NCBI GenBank assembly: GCA_030706015.1
Contig: JAUZPI010000074.1
Span: 1 to 21,036, forward strand
Origin: Bacillota bacterium
Lineage (GTDB): Bacteria; Bacillota; Clostridia; Clostridiales; Clostridiaceae
Length of the DNA stretch: 21,036 nt
Direction of reading: 5' to 3'
Positions 1 through 7,425 of the stretch are shown here, in pieces. Made by a program: the position numbers and the translations under genes. The notes under the pieces are model-generated. The model saw only the letters and a program-made list of their open reading frames with translations. It made no database searches and was not told the origin of the DNA. The number at the start of each line of letters is the position of its first letter. Position 1 is the first letter of the stretch.

Positions 1-59
1 AAGGTCTGCTCAGTTTTTCCAATTAGCTCAGCAAACTCTCCAATAGCATAATATTTCAT
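1..59 (-). CDS. Partial IS607-type serine recombinase (TnpA-like), N-terminus only
   Basis: The minus strand reads ATG at 59-57 and continues open to the window edge as MKYYAIGEFAELIGKTEQT. This is the start of a MerR-like winged-helix DNA-binding domain of the kind found at the N-terminus of IS607-family serine recombinases, which typically open with M-K-Y-Y-x-I-G-E-F-A-x-L-I-G-K. A GGGTGA ribosome binding site sits 5 nt upstream (65-70). Only 19 residues are visible, so the recombinase catalytic domain and any following tnpB lie outside the window. A plain MerR-type regulator is the main alternative. If it is IS607, the element's tnpA-proximal end must fall between 60 and about 500. Confidence 0.6.
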   Translation of the reverse strand, partial: MKYYAIGEFAELIGKTEQT

Positions 60-506
60 ATTTATCACCCAAATATATTATGCACGTAGTTAACTATAAA
101 AATTCATTATTTATTTATAAATTTTTATATCTATAGATTAACTGTTGTTAGCCCCCAGGTTTATTATTTAGGACTCTTGTCTATAATTATCATATTTTTA
201 GATATATTGTAACATAATTAAATATATTTTTGTCTTCTTTGAGCAGATATTTATCCTATGTTTTTATATTTTGTCCATTTAACAAATTATATTCAAGGCA
301 TAATGTAGCTCTATTCTTTTGCAGTATCTTCATATAGAAAAATAGCTGAGTAGTTTAAAAGGGCGTTTCTTATATATAGACTCCCCTTTAAACCATTCAG
401 CTGTTTTAGTTAATTATTTAAATCGATAGTCCCCATTTATCCCTTTAGGAGAAACCTTTAGGCTTATAAAAACCTGAGAAACAAATACAGGATCAAACTT
501 ATAAAT
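60..506. other. AT-rich noncoding stretch, probably containing one end of the IS607-like element
   Basis: I see no gene here. The stretch holds an imperfect inverted repeat (88-104 against 119-143, AGTTAACTATAAAAATT-like arms), a short direct repeat CCTTTAGG around 441-461, and a larger imperfect hairpin at 344-402. IS607 elements lack conspicuous terminal inverted repeats, so I cannot place the boundary by eye. Confidence 0.4.
344..402. repeat. Imperfect inverted repeat, terminator-like
   Basis: The left arm (AGCTGAGTAGTTTAAAAGGG, 344-363) matches the reverse complement of the right arm (383-402) with a few mismatches, around an AT-rich loop. On the minus strand the stem is followed by ATTTTTC, so it could act as a weak terminator, or it could belong to an element end. 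Confidence 0.4.
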
Positions 507-549
507 AACAATGTGCTGCAAAAATTATAACCTATTGCAGCACATTGTT
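507..549 (-). terminator. Intrinsic terminator of proA (possibly bidirectional)
   Basis: A perfect 14-bp stem (507-520 with 536-549, core CAATGTGCTGCA/TGCAGCACATTG) surrounds a 15-nt loop and begins 3 bp after the proA stop codon. On both strands the flank is T-rich but lacks a long pure T run. Confidence 0.7.
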
Positions 550-551
550 TA

Positions 552-1832
552 TTATATTAATTTTTTATGTTTAAAAGTTTTCTTTTTGCTGGCATAATCA
601 GCCACGATATGACCTTTTCCAAATAGTTTATATTTATATATAAGAAGTCCATCTAAACCAACAGGGCCTCTAGCATGAAGCTTACTAGTACTAACTCCAA
701 CTTCAGCACCAAAACCATATCTAAATCCATCGCTAAATCTAGTAGAACAATTTAAAAATACATTTGCAGAGTCAACTAGGTTCATAAATTCCTCTGCATT
801 TTCACTATTCTCAGTGATTATTGCTTCCGTGTGACCAGAACTATAGTTGTTGATATGGTCTATAGCAGCTTTTAAGTTATCTACTACTTCTATCGAAAGC
901 TTATAGTCAAGATACTCTGTTTTCCAATCTTCCTCTGAAGCAGCAGCCACAGCTATGATATTTTGAGTTTTCTCACAGCCTACTAGCTCAACATTTTTCT
1001 TGTCTAGCTCAATTTTTAATTTTGGTAGAAAATCAGCAGCTATTTTTTCATTTACAAGTAATGTTTCTGTAGCATTACAAACTGAAACATATTGAGTTTT
1101 TGAATCAACAACAATATTTACAGCCATATCTAAATCTGCAGCTTCATCTACATAACAGTGACATATGCCGTCCGCATGACCCATAACTGGTATTTTAGAG
1201 TTATTCATTATATATTGAACAAATTCATTAGAACCTCTTGGTATTATTAAGTCTATATATTTATCCATTTTAAGCATTTCATTTACATCATCTCTAGTTT
1301 CTATAAGATGGAGCCATCCCTCTGGCAATCCTACTGCTTCAGCAGCTGTCCTTATAACATCAAATAGAATTCTATTTGTATTTACAGCTTCTCTTCCACC
1401 TTTTAATAGTGCTGCATTACCACTTTTTAAGCATAGAGTTGAGATTTGAACTAGAGCATCTGGTCTTGATTCAAAAATAACACCTATGACACCTATTGGG
1501 CAGCTAATCTTATATAATTCTAGTCCTTCATCTAGCTCAGTAGCCGCTAAAGTTTTGCCTACTGGATCTGGCAAATTTATAAGACTTTCAATTCCACTTA
1601 TTACATCCTCAATTTTATTTTCGTCAAACTTTAAACGCTTTAAAATTGGATCAGATAAGTTCTCTTTAACCCCATTCTCCAAATCCTCTTTATTAGCTTT
1701 TAAAATTTCCTCTTTTCTAGCAATCAAGCCTTTTGAAATTTCTAAAAGAGCTTTATTTTTTAAATCTGAATCACAGTTTGAAAGTTTTATTGATGCATTT
1801 TTTGCAAGAGCTGCACTTTGTTTTATATCCAT
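552..1832 (-). CDS. proA: Gamma-glutamyl phosphate reductase (proline biosynthesis)
   Basis: Cytosolic NADPH-dependent enzyme that reduces gamma-glutamyl phosphate to glutamate-5-semialdehyde, the second step of proline synthesis from glutamate. The 426-aa length matches the family. The aldehyde-dehydrogenase-type catalytic cysteine is in VSVCNATETLLV (Cys252 from this start); family signatures IFESRPDALVQI, LLKGGREA and DLIIPRGSNE are also visible. I chose ATG 1832 because GAGGAG (1838-1843) lies 5 nt upstream; an in-frame GTG two codons earlier overlaps that site. No proB (glutamate 5-kinase) lies beside it, so the pathway partner must be elsewhere. The gene has its own promoter and terminator, which makes it monocistronic. 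Confidence 0.96.
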   Translation of the reverse strand: MDIKQSAALAKNASIKLSNCDSDLKNKALLEISKGLIARKEEILKANKEDLENGVKENLSDPILKRLKFDENKIEDVISGIESLINLPDPVGKTLAATELDEGLELYKISCPIGVIGVIFESRPDALVQISTLCLKSGNAALLKGGREAVNTNRILFDVIRTAAEAVGLPEGWLHLIETRDDVNEMLKMDKYIDLIIPRGSNEFVQYIMNNSKIPVMGHADGICHCYVDEAADLDMAVNIVVDSKTQYVSVCNATETLLVNEKIAADFLPKLKIELDKKNVELVGCEKTQNIIAVAAASEEDWKTEYLDYKLSIEVVDNLKAAIDHINNYSSGHTEAIITENSENAEEFMNLVDSANVFLNCSTRFSDGFRYGFGAEVGVSTSKLHARGPVGLDGLLIYKYKLFGKGHIVADYASKKKTFKHKKLI

Positions 1833-1869
1833 AAACACTCCTCATTTCATTAACAATTATCCTAATATT

Positions 1870-1898
1870 ATAATACTATATCGGGAAGTTTGTCTCAA
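1870..1898 (-). promoter_or_regulatory. Predicted sigma-A promoter of proA
   Basis: On the minus strand there is TTGAGA (1893-1898), a 17-bp spacer and TATTAT (1870-1875). This places transcription start roughly 30 bp upstream of the proA start codon. No T-box or other leader structure fits in that space. Confidence 0.5.
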
Positions 1899-1996
1899 CA
1901 ATAGCTTAAAATAGTTATCACAAATTATACATAAGTTTTTTATATTTGCAGGAAGAAGTAAATAATTGCGCTCCTATAGGAAGGATGAAATATTAA

Positions 1997-2099
1997 AAGG
2001 GCTGTTGCACTAAGTATGAATACTACAATAATATTGTGCAAACTTTATATTTGCAGAACACTATACTGCGTACTAATTTCTTAATGCGACAACCCCTTA
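1997..2099. repeat. MITE-like imperfect palindrome (about 103 bp)
   Basis: The ends are imperfect terminal inverted repeats, AAGGGCTGTTGCACTAAG on the left and AAGGGGTTGTCGCATTAAG read inward from the right. The complementarity continues with interruptions to the centre, where TGCAAA/TTTGCA flank CTTTATA. No coding capacity is present. The G-rich GTTGTCGCATTAAG-type end resembles termini of DDE-transposase insertion sequences, so a non-autonomous derivative is a fair guess. It starts 8 bp after the GH26 stop codon and on the minus strand ends in CCCTTTTAATATTT, so it may double as that gene's terminator. Confidence 0.55.
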
Positions 2100-2107
2100 T
2101 TTTAAAC

Positions 2108-3067
2108 TTACTTAAAACTCAAAGATTGATATGCTTTTAATGAACTTGTACTGGAGTTAATTCTCCAATCTGTTTCTTTATTTTGATTAAACCAAACAGC
2201 GGCGTATATTCTTGAATAAGTGCTAGATTTAATCTTAGCCCCTGCATCTTGAATCCAACTAGCCTTATCTCCTCCAAGTTCTGAAGAAGCATATTCAGCT
2301 AAAATCACAGGTTTTGTAGTACCGCTGCATAAAGCTTGATAAGGCACCTTAAAGATATTATCAAAGGATCTCCATGTACTCCAACTTTGAGATGTACCCC
2401 AGTTATAACCATCAATTGATACGTAGTCAACATAATAGTCACCTGGATAAGCCCCCATATAGGATGCATTTTGCCCAACATTATCGCAGTTTATATTATA
2501 AATAAACTTTACATTTTTAGCTCCATTTTTTCTAAAAATATTAACAATCCTTCTGTAGGCGTTAATATAAGTTTGATTAGTATTTACTGTACTATCACCA
2601 ATGCTCCATCCGTACCAATTTCCGTTTACTTCATGCATTATTCTTACCCATATAGTTTGCCCGTTTTGCCATGCTTTCATATCATTTGCCAATGTCGTAA
2701 AATAGCTATCTAAAGCTCCATTGTTTATTTCAACTGTATTATATTGAGTATTATCAGGTTTCAATGTTTCAATAGTTAAGAGATTAATACCATTAGAACT
2801 ATTTACGTAATCCATAAATGGAGTCCAAACGCTAAAATTTTGATTTGTATTCACAAAGGTATGCACCACACCAAGAGGTCTGCCTGTTAATTGTGTATAA
2901 TTTTCAATATCAGCATTTTGCTTATTTGGCCATGTCCCTAACCATGCTCCTTCATATATTTTCCTAGTAGATGTTGCGGCATTTACTTTGCCAACATTAA
3001 CTGAACTTATAAAAATAATTACTAATGATAAAATAATTGCCACTGATCTTAATACTTTTTTATTCAT
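2108..3067 (-). CDS. Secreted glycoside hydrolase family 26 glycanase under c-di-GMP riboswitch control
   Basis: A 319-aa extracellular GH26 TIM-barrel hydrolase; the family contains beta-mannanases, beta-1,3-xylanases and beta-1,3-1,4-glucanases (lichenases). Residues 1-30 form a signal peptide (NKK, hydrophobic core, cleavage near VNA/ATS). The acid/base Glu146 lies in IMHEVNGNWYGWS and the nucleophile Glu258 in KPVILAEYASSE, so it looks catalytically intact. No carbohydrate-binding module or dockerin is seen. The start is ATG 3067 with AAGGAG 9 nt upstream; the open frame continues 38 codons upstream, but that region is the riboswitch and terminator leader and is not expected to be translated. 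The gene lies 3' of the exopolysaccharide operon, which suggests it trims or releases that polymer. Substrate cannot be set from sequence alone; a mixed-linkage glucan is attractive given the GH16 neighbour. Confidence 0.88.
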   Translation of the reverse strand: MNKKVLRSVAIILSLVIIFISSVNVGKVNAATSTRKIYEGAWLGTWPNKQNADIENYTQLTGRPLGVVHTFVNTNQNFSVWTPFMDYVNSSNGINLLTIETLKPDNTQYNTVEINNGALDSYFTTLANDMKAWQNGQTIWVRIMHEVNGNWYGWSIGDSTVNTNQTYINAYRRIVNIFRKNGAKNVKFIYNINCDNVGQNASYMGAYPGDYYVDYVSIDGYNWGTSQSWSTWRSFDNIFKVPYQALCSGTTKPVILAEYASSELGGDKASWIQDAGAKIKSSTYSRIYAAVWFNQNKETDWRINSSTSSLKAYQSLSFK

Positions 3068-3094
3068 ACTAACTATCTCCTTTTTTGTTAAAGT

Positions 3095-3143
3095 AAAAAA
3101 GCTATACCGATAATAAAAAAAGCTGTACCGACGTACAGCTTTA
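3095..3143 (-). terminator. Riboswitch expression platform: terminator hairpin and competing stems
   Basis: On the minus strand a perfect 8-bp hairpin, AGCTGTAC-GTCG-GTACAGCT (3121-3140), is followed by a T6 run (3115-3120), which is a textbook intrinsic terminator. Fourteen bases on, GTATAGC precedes a second T6 run (3095-3100) and can pair with the 5' half of the first hairpin. The 3' strand of the aptamer (TACCGA, 3157-3162) is complementary to TCGGTA inside the terminator (3126-3131) and, over 8 bp, to TATCGGTA at 3105-3112. Confidence 0.85.
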
Positions 3144-3154
3144 AATAGCATGAA

Positions 3155-3245
3155 TATCGGTAACTGGCTGGCTTTTTCCACACAGGAATTTAGCCCCTAT
3201 AGCTTTGCGTCCTTAAGTTTCCTTAAGTTTGCCTTTATCATAATC
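3155..3245 (-). ncRNA. Class I c-di-GMP riboswitch (GEMM-I) controlling the GH26 gene
   Basis: The minus strand contains AAAGGCAAAC, a stem with a GAAA tetraloop (ACTTAAG-GAAA-CTTAAG), then GACGCAAAGC, a GGGGCTAA segment and AGCCAGCCAGTTACCG. These are the conserved blocks of the GEMM-I aptamer in the right order. The GNRA loop is the one that docks into the tetraloop receptor. The base equivalent to Vc2 position 20 is G (plus coordinate 3232), which favours c-di-GMP over the cGAMP-sensing A20 variant. It sits between a promoter and a terminator hairpin in the GH26 leader, so transcription attenuation is the likely mechanism. Most clostridial class I examples are OFF switches, but I cannot settle the sign by eye. 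Confidence 0.92.
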
Positions 3246-3264
3246 TAAATATTAAGTTATTATT

Positions 3265-3293
3265 ATGATACAATATATTTACTATGGTGTAAA
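3265..3293 (-). promoter_or_regulatory. Predicted promoter of the riboswitch-GH26 transcript
   Basis: The minus strand has TTTACA (3288-3293), a 17-bp spacer and TATCAT (3265-3270). Transcription would begin near 3258, just ahead of the aptamer. I see no strong terminator between the GH16 stop codon at 3326 and this promoter, so read-through from the exopolysaccharide operon could also enter the riboswitch. Confidence 0.5.
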
Positions 3294-3325
3294 GCAGAAT
3301 ATACCCACTTTTACAATGATAACCA

Positions 3326-4747
3326 CTAACCTAACACCTTAATTGATACATCATCTAAATATAGGGAACATTCCTTCGCAACTGCCCCCAACATATATTT
3401 TAATGATAGAAGGGAGTCGCCTTTTATTTTAACTCTATACTTATAGTCCTTCCATTGTTCTCCCACAAGGAAAGACTTCTGAAATTCAACATTATATTTT
3501 GAATCTTCAAGGGTTACCATAAACAACTGATCTTCTAATGAGGCTTTGGCACGAAAACTCAACTCATAGGTAATATTACCTTTCATGTTTAAATTATTGT
3601 ATATAAACATAGAATCCCACCAATTATGACTTGGTTTCGCTTCAATTTTACATACACTGTTATTATCAATGTTTTCCACAAAAGCCTGCGTAGAATAAAC
3701 AGCCCACTTATCATAGCCAACATCAAAATGCTCTGTATCTAAAGGATTGTCAACTTTTTCAGAGGATACATCATTTTCCTTGTTAGTGTCATGTTGATGG
3801 CTATCCGTTTCTCCTATATTCTTAGCATTTACACCAGTTCTTTCATAAACCCTTATATAATCTACTTCCATCTTTCCAGGCAGATTAGCGTTATTTGGTA
3901 TCTTGTCTTCATCAAATTTCCCTCCAACCGCTAAATTCAACAGAAGATAAAAAGAACGGTTAAAGGGAGCCGGATAATTATAGCTTTTAGTTTTATCCTC
4001 AGAAGACGTATACCAATTACTCTCACTAAAGTATTCCTTACCGTCTACATACCAGATAATTTTATTTACATTCCATTCTATAGAATAAGTATGATATCCG
4101 GTGATATTTTCACCATTAGGGAAAGAATACAGCCCATAGCTTTGTTTATCATTTGGGCTCAATTCTCCATAATGTATTGCCCCCTGTATCTTATCTAAAA
4201 GTCTTCCTCTAGCCTCCATAATATCTATTTCGCCTGAAAGGGGCCATTGTCCATAAGCATCCTCTACTGGCAGCATCCAAAAAGCAGGCCATAACCCTGT
4301 ACCTGCGGGTAATTTAATCCTAGCTTCTATTTTTCCATAAGTAGTTGAGAATAATGCATCCCCATTCATTGTCTTTGTACATATTCTGCCTGATGAGTAA
4401 TCTTTAGTTCCAACCTTCTCATTTTTAGCCTCAATTATTAGCTTGCCATTAGCAACTGATACATTATTCTTTGTATAGTACTGCAGTTCATTATTACCCC
4501 ATCCATTATATCCATTACCAATTTCATAATCCCATTTTGTTAGATCAAGCTTATTCCCATTAAATTCGTCGTTCCAAATAAGCTTCCATTCACCCTTTTT
4601 GCTTATATTCTCATTTTTTATTACCTCAGCTACTTTAGTGTTATGTTTCTTACCAAACACTTTCCACCAAAAAGCAAATATGGCTGCTGCTAATATACAT
4701 ATCGATAAAAACACAATAAGTATTCTAATTTTATTTATCTTCTTCAT
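3326..4747 (-). CDS. Membrane-anchored GH16 beta-glucanase with C-terminal CBM-like domain
   Basis: A 473-aa hydrolase with an uncleaved N-terminal anchor (residues 8-30; no lipobox), a GH16 beta-jelly-roll (about 52-303), a polar His/Asp/Glu/Lys-rich linker (about 304-338) and a C-terminal carbohydrate-binding-like jelly roll (about 339-473, ending YLDDVSIKVLG as in CBM4/9/16/22-type folds). The active site is GEIDIMEARG: Glu173 nucleophile, Asp175, Glu178 acid/base. The extra Met (EIDIME) is the laminarinase-type bulge of beta-1,3-glucanases and relatives; classical Bacillus lichenases have EIDIE. It is the last gene of the synthase operon, 6 nt after the preceding stop, with only a weak ribosome binding site, so translation is probably coupled. 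Likely role: editing or releasing the nascent glucan at the cell surface. Exact linkage specificity is inferred. Confidence 0.9.
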   Translation of the reverse strand: MKKINKIRILIVFLSICILAAAIFAFWWKVFGKKHNTKVAEVIKNENISKKGEWKLIWNDEFNGNKLDLTKWDYEIGNGYNGWGNNELQYYTKNNVSVANGKLIIEAKNEKVGTKDYSSGRICTKTMNGDALFSTTYGKIEARIKLPAGTGLWPAFWMLPVEDAYGQWPLSGEIDIMEARGRLLDKIQGAIHYGELSPNDKQSYGLYSFPNGENITGYHTYSIEWNVNKIIWYVDGKEYFSESNWYTSSEDKTKSYNYPAPFNRSFYLLLNLAVGGKFDEDKIPNNANLPGKMEVDYIRVYERTGVNAKNIGETDSHQHDTNKENDVSSEKVDNPLDTEHFDVGYDKWAVYSTQAFVENIDNNSVCKIEAKPSHNWWDSMFIYNNLNMKGNITYELSFRAKASLEDQLFMVTLEDSKYNVEFQKSFLVGEQWKDYKYRVKIKGDSLLSLKYMLGAVAKECSLYLDDVSIKVLG

Positions 4748-4753
4748 ACAACC

Positions 4754-5968
4754 CTATTTGGGAAGATACCAATATAAATCTGGTCTTAAAGTTCCGCAGT
4801 AGCCTGAGAATATTACCAAGTTATAGTGATTCTGTTCTATAAATTGTTTTATATCTCCCTTATATTGATTGGGATATAAAACATCTACTTCACTACAAGT
4901 GGTTGATAAGAATGCAGCAAGCGAGGATGAATAGGAGTCTCTAATAAATAGGATTCTTGGTCCTTTTGTATTAAGATTATTTGTTATTTTACCATAGGGA
5001 TATAATACACCATCTAAATAACATGAATACATATCTCTCATAAATACATCATTAATATTTAATATTGATTTATTAACAAGCGTATCTTCAAAGCTTCCTT
5101 GGTAATTTTGAACTTTATCCGTACTCGTTTTTTCAAACCTGTAGGATGTATTAAACTTAGGCAAAACTAATTCAAAATCGTCTAATCCGTCGTACACCGT
5201 TCCAATCTTCCTGCCATAGGAACCCAAAAAGGCATTCTTATATTGAACTTTGTAATAGTTATTCCAGTCCCTATAGCAACCATCAGAGTCTAGATTATAA
5301 CCATACAATTTATTTAAGTTACTTACTAATTCTCTAAAAGCAACAAAGGATGCTGGTGTTGTCCAATGATGATCTGTCTTATAATACAATTGATCTTTTG
5401 TAAATCCTGAATTTATTAATGCATTTCTTAAATCTATATGATTTACATTATACTTATCTAAATAGGAATAATACGTATCTATATCTTTGCTGTAATTTGA
5501 ATATGGAATACCAGTATACCCGTTTATTTTCCCGTCATAAAACTTATCCGGTGGTGTCATAACCAATACTTCTGTTCCCTGCGTTTTTAATTCATTTCTA
5601 AATTTACTTATTCCTTTAGCTAATTTATCAGCATACTTATCGTTAAAATCATCAAAAAAATAGGAATCATATTCAAATCCATCTTTATCTACTGCAAAAT
5701 CAAAATTATTAACCTCATGCTTCCCTAATAAAACTTGCAGCGCCCCATAACTCTCAACAAATGTGTATTTATCTAATATTGAATCATTGATGGAGGTTTC
5801 AAGATTCTTTACAAAACTGTCTGCATCCTTAATTTTAGTAACCTTTGCATTTAGCATATATTCTTTAATTTTAGGATAAGAATTAATAAGGTTTAAACTA
5901 GAAAATACAAATAATAAAGCAATAAAAACAAAGGCTGTTATTTGTTTCTTAATAAATAAGTTTTTCAC
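4754..5968 (-). CDS. AlgJ/AlgX-like SGNH (DHHW) polysaccharide O-acetylation protein
   Basis: A 404-aa protein with one N-terminal membrane anchor (about 10-30) and an extracytoplasmic domain. The TDHHWT motif (198-203; Asp199, His201) and FIRDSYSSS (Ser345) correspond to the Asp-x-His and nucleophile Ser blocks of AlgJ/AlgX/DHHW-family SGNH enzymes. Such enzymes take acetyl groups passed through the membrane by an MBOAT partner and transfer them to a polysaccharide. The partner AlgI-like gene is immediately upstream (16-nt gap). The start is GTG 5968 with GGGAGAG 7 nt upstream; the ATG two bases earlier runs straight into a stop. The role in acetylating this operon's glucan follows from context. 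Confidence 0.85.
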   Translation of the reverse strand: MKNLFIKKQITAFVFIALLFVFSSLNLINSYPKIKEYMLNAKVTKIKDADSFVKNLETSINDSILDKYTFVESYGALQVLLGKHEVNNFDFAVDKDGFEYDSYFFDDFNDKYADKLAKGISKFRNELKTQGTEVLVMTPPDKFYDGKINGYTGIPYSNYSKDIDTYYSYLDKYNVNHIDLRNALINSGFTKDQLYYKTDHHWTTPASFVAFRELVSNLNKLYGYNLDSDGCYRDWNNYYKVQYKNAFLGSYGRKIGTVYDGLDDFELVLPKFNTSYRFEKTSTDKVQNYQGSFEDTLVNKSILNINDVFMRDMYSCYLDGVLYPYGKITNNLNTKGPRILFIRDSYSSSLAAFLSTTCSEVDVLYPNQYKGDIKQFIEQNHYNLVIFSGYCGTLRPDLYWYLPK

Positions 5969-5984
5969 ATTAATTCTCTCCCTT

Positions 5985-7412
5985 CTAAAAATTAAAGTAA
6001 ATAAAAGGATTATAGCTTCCTTTAACTAAATAAGTAACACTTATAAAAAATAGCATGGTTAATACAAAAGGATATGTGAAATTTAGTATATACTCAAACG
6101 CTCCAAATCGCTTTTCTACTAGCAGCTTATTACACCGTTTTGCAATTGGAGTAGAGAATATAATAGCCAAAATAAAGAACATACCGTACTCCTTCAAAAA
6201 CATAGTAGTGTAACTGCTGTTAAATCCACTGCTGTGTATACCAAACATATTACCTAAAAACCTTGAAGCCTCATACATATCATTTGACCTAAATAGCACC
6301 CACCCAAAATTAATTAGAAGTAGTGTATATATATGCTTTATCACTTTATGCCTGCCTGAATTTTCATCCAATATTACCCTTTCAATCAACATCACTGCAA
6401 AATTTAAAATTCCCCATAAGATGAACGTCCACTCTGCACCATGCCAAACACCTGTAAGCAGCCAAACGATAAACATGTTTCGCACCATAGTATCTTTGTT
6501 GCTTACTCTTGAACCACCTAGGGGGAAATACACGTAATCCTTAAACCAAGTAGTAAGGGAAATATGCCACCTTCTCCAAAACTCAGAAATAGACTTTGAT
6601 ATATATGGATAATTAAAGTTTTCATCGAACTCAAAACCGAACATTAACCCTAAGCCTAATGCCATATCCGAATATGCAGAGAAATCGAAGAAAATCTGAA
6701 GAGTATAAGCAATTGAACCAAGCCATGCCAGAGTTACTGGTAAAGAAGAAATCTTAATCAGGTCATACACATGATTTGCTACAATAGCCATAGTGTTTGC
6801 TATAATTATCTTCTTTGCAAGCCCTGTAATAAATCTGCAGCAGCCCACAGAAAATTTTTGCAGAGTGCACCTTCTATGTACTATTTGCTGTTCTATAGAT
6901 GTATATCTTATAATAGGGCCAGCTATTAATTGTGGAAATAGTGCAATATACAGACCTAAATTTATGGGATTTTTCTGAACCTTAGCCGAACCCCTATAGA
7001 CAACAACAATATAAGAAATAGCATGGAATGTAAAAAATGATATTCCTAATGGAAGCACAATTTGTGGTAATATTATATTTTGGTCTAGCAATGAATTTAT
7101 ATTTTTCACCACAAAGTTAAGATACTTAAACACAAAAAGAATACCTAGATTTACTGTACATGCAGCTACAAGTATAAGCTTAGCAATATTCCTTCTTTCT
7201 TTAAATTTATCTATTAATAAACCAAAAATGTAATTACATATTATACATATTAGTAAAATAGCTAGAAATCTCACTTCACCCCAAGCATAAAAAAAGATAC
7301 TTGCTATGAGTAAGAAAACATTCTGAAGCTTTCTGGAAAAGCTAAGAGCAAAATACCCAATAAGTACAAATGGAAGAAAGTAAAAAATGAATACAATACT
7401 AGAAAATAGCAT
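5985..7412 (-). CDS. AlgI-type MBOAT O-acetyltransferase
   Basis: A 475-aa polytopic membrane protein of the MBOAT family, the usual length for AlgI/PatA/DltB-like enzymes. Diagnostic blocks are ISEFWRRWHISLTTWFKDYVY (275-295, His283), followed by FPLGGSR, and TGVWHGAEWTFILWG (320-334), with His324 the invariant catalytic MBOAT histidine. It likely moves acetyl groups from cytoplasmic acetyl-CoA to the outer face, where the SGNH protein encoded next in the operon passes them to the polymer. ATG 7412 is preceded by a very strong AGGAGGTGA, and the upstream stop codon is only 13 nt away. DltB is unlikely because no dltA, dltC or dltD lies nearby and the partner is AlgJ-like. Confidence 0.93.
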   Translation of the reverse strand: MLFSSIVFIFYFLPFVLIGYFALSFSRKLQNVFLLIASIFFYAWGEVRFLAILLICIICNYIFGLLIDKFKERRNIAKLILVAACTVNLGILFVFKYLNFVVKNINSLLDQNIILPQIVLPLGISFFTFHAISYIVVVYRGSAKVQKNPINLGLYIALFPQLIAGPIIRYTSIEQQIVHRRCTLQKFSVGCCRFITGLAKKIIIANTMAIVANHVYDLIKISSLPVTLAWLGSIAYTLQIFFDFSAYSDMALGLGLMFGFEFDENFNYPYISKSISEFWRRWHISLTTWFKDYVYFPLGGSRVSNKDTMVRNMFIVWLLTGVWHGAEWTFILWGILNFAVMLIERVILDENSGRHKVIKHIYTLLLINFGWVLFRSNDMYEASRFLGNMFGIHSSGFNSSYTTMFLKEYGMFFILAIIFSTPIAKRCNKLLVEKRFGAFEYILNFTYPFVLTMLFFISVTYLVKGSYNPFIYFNF

Positions 7413-7425
7413 ATGGTGTCACCTC

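Noticed and set aside
1486..1914. Plus-strand 142-codon open frame antisense to proA
   Set aside because: It is the shadow of a well-supported gene, with no family resemblance and no ribosome binding site.
3068..3181. N-terminal 38-residue extension of the GH26 protein
   Set aside because: It would translate the riboswitch 3' end and terminator and push the signal peptide inward; a good ribosome binding site precedes ATG 3067.
5985..7412. DltB of the teichoic acid D-alanylation system
   Set aside because: No dltA, dltC or dltD is present; the neighbours are a PilZ synthase and an AlgJ-like SGNH protein.
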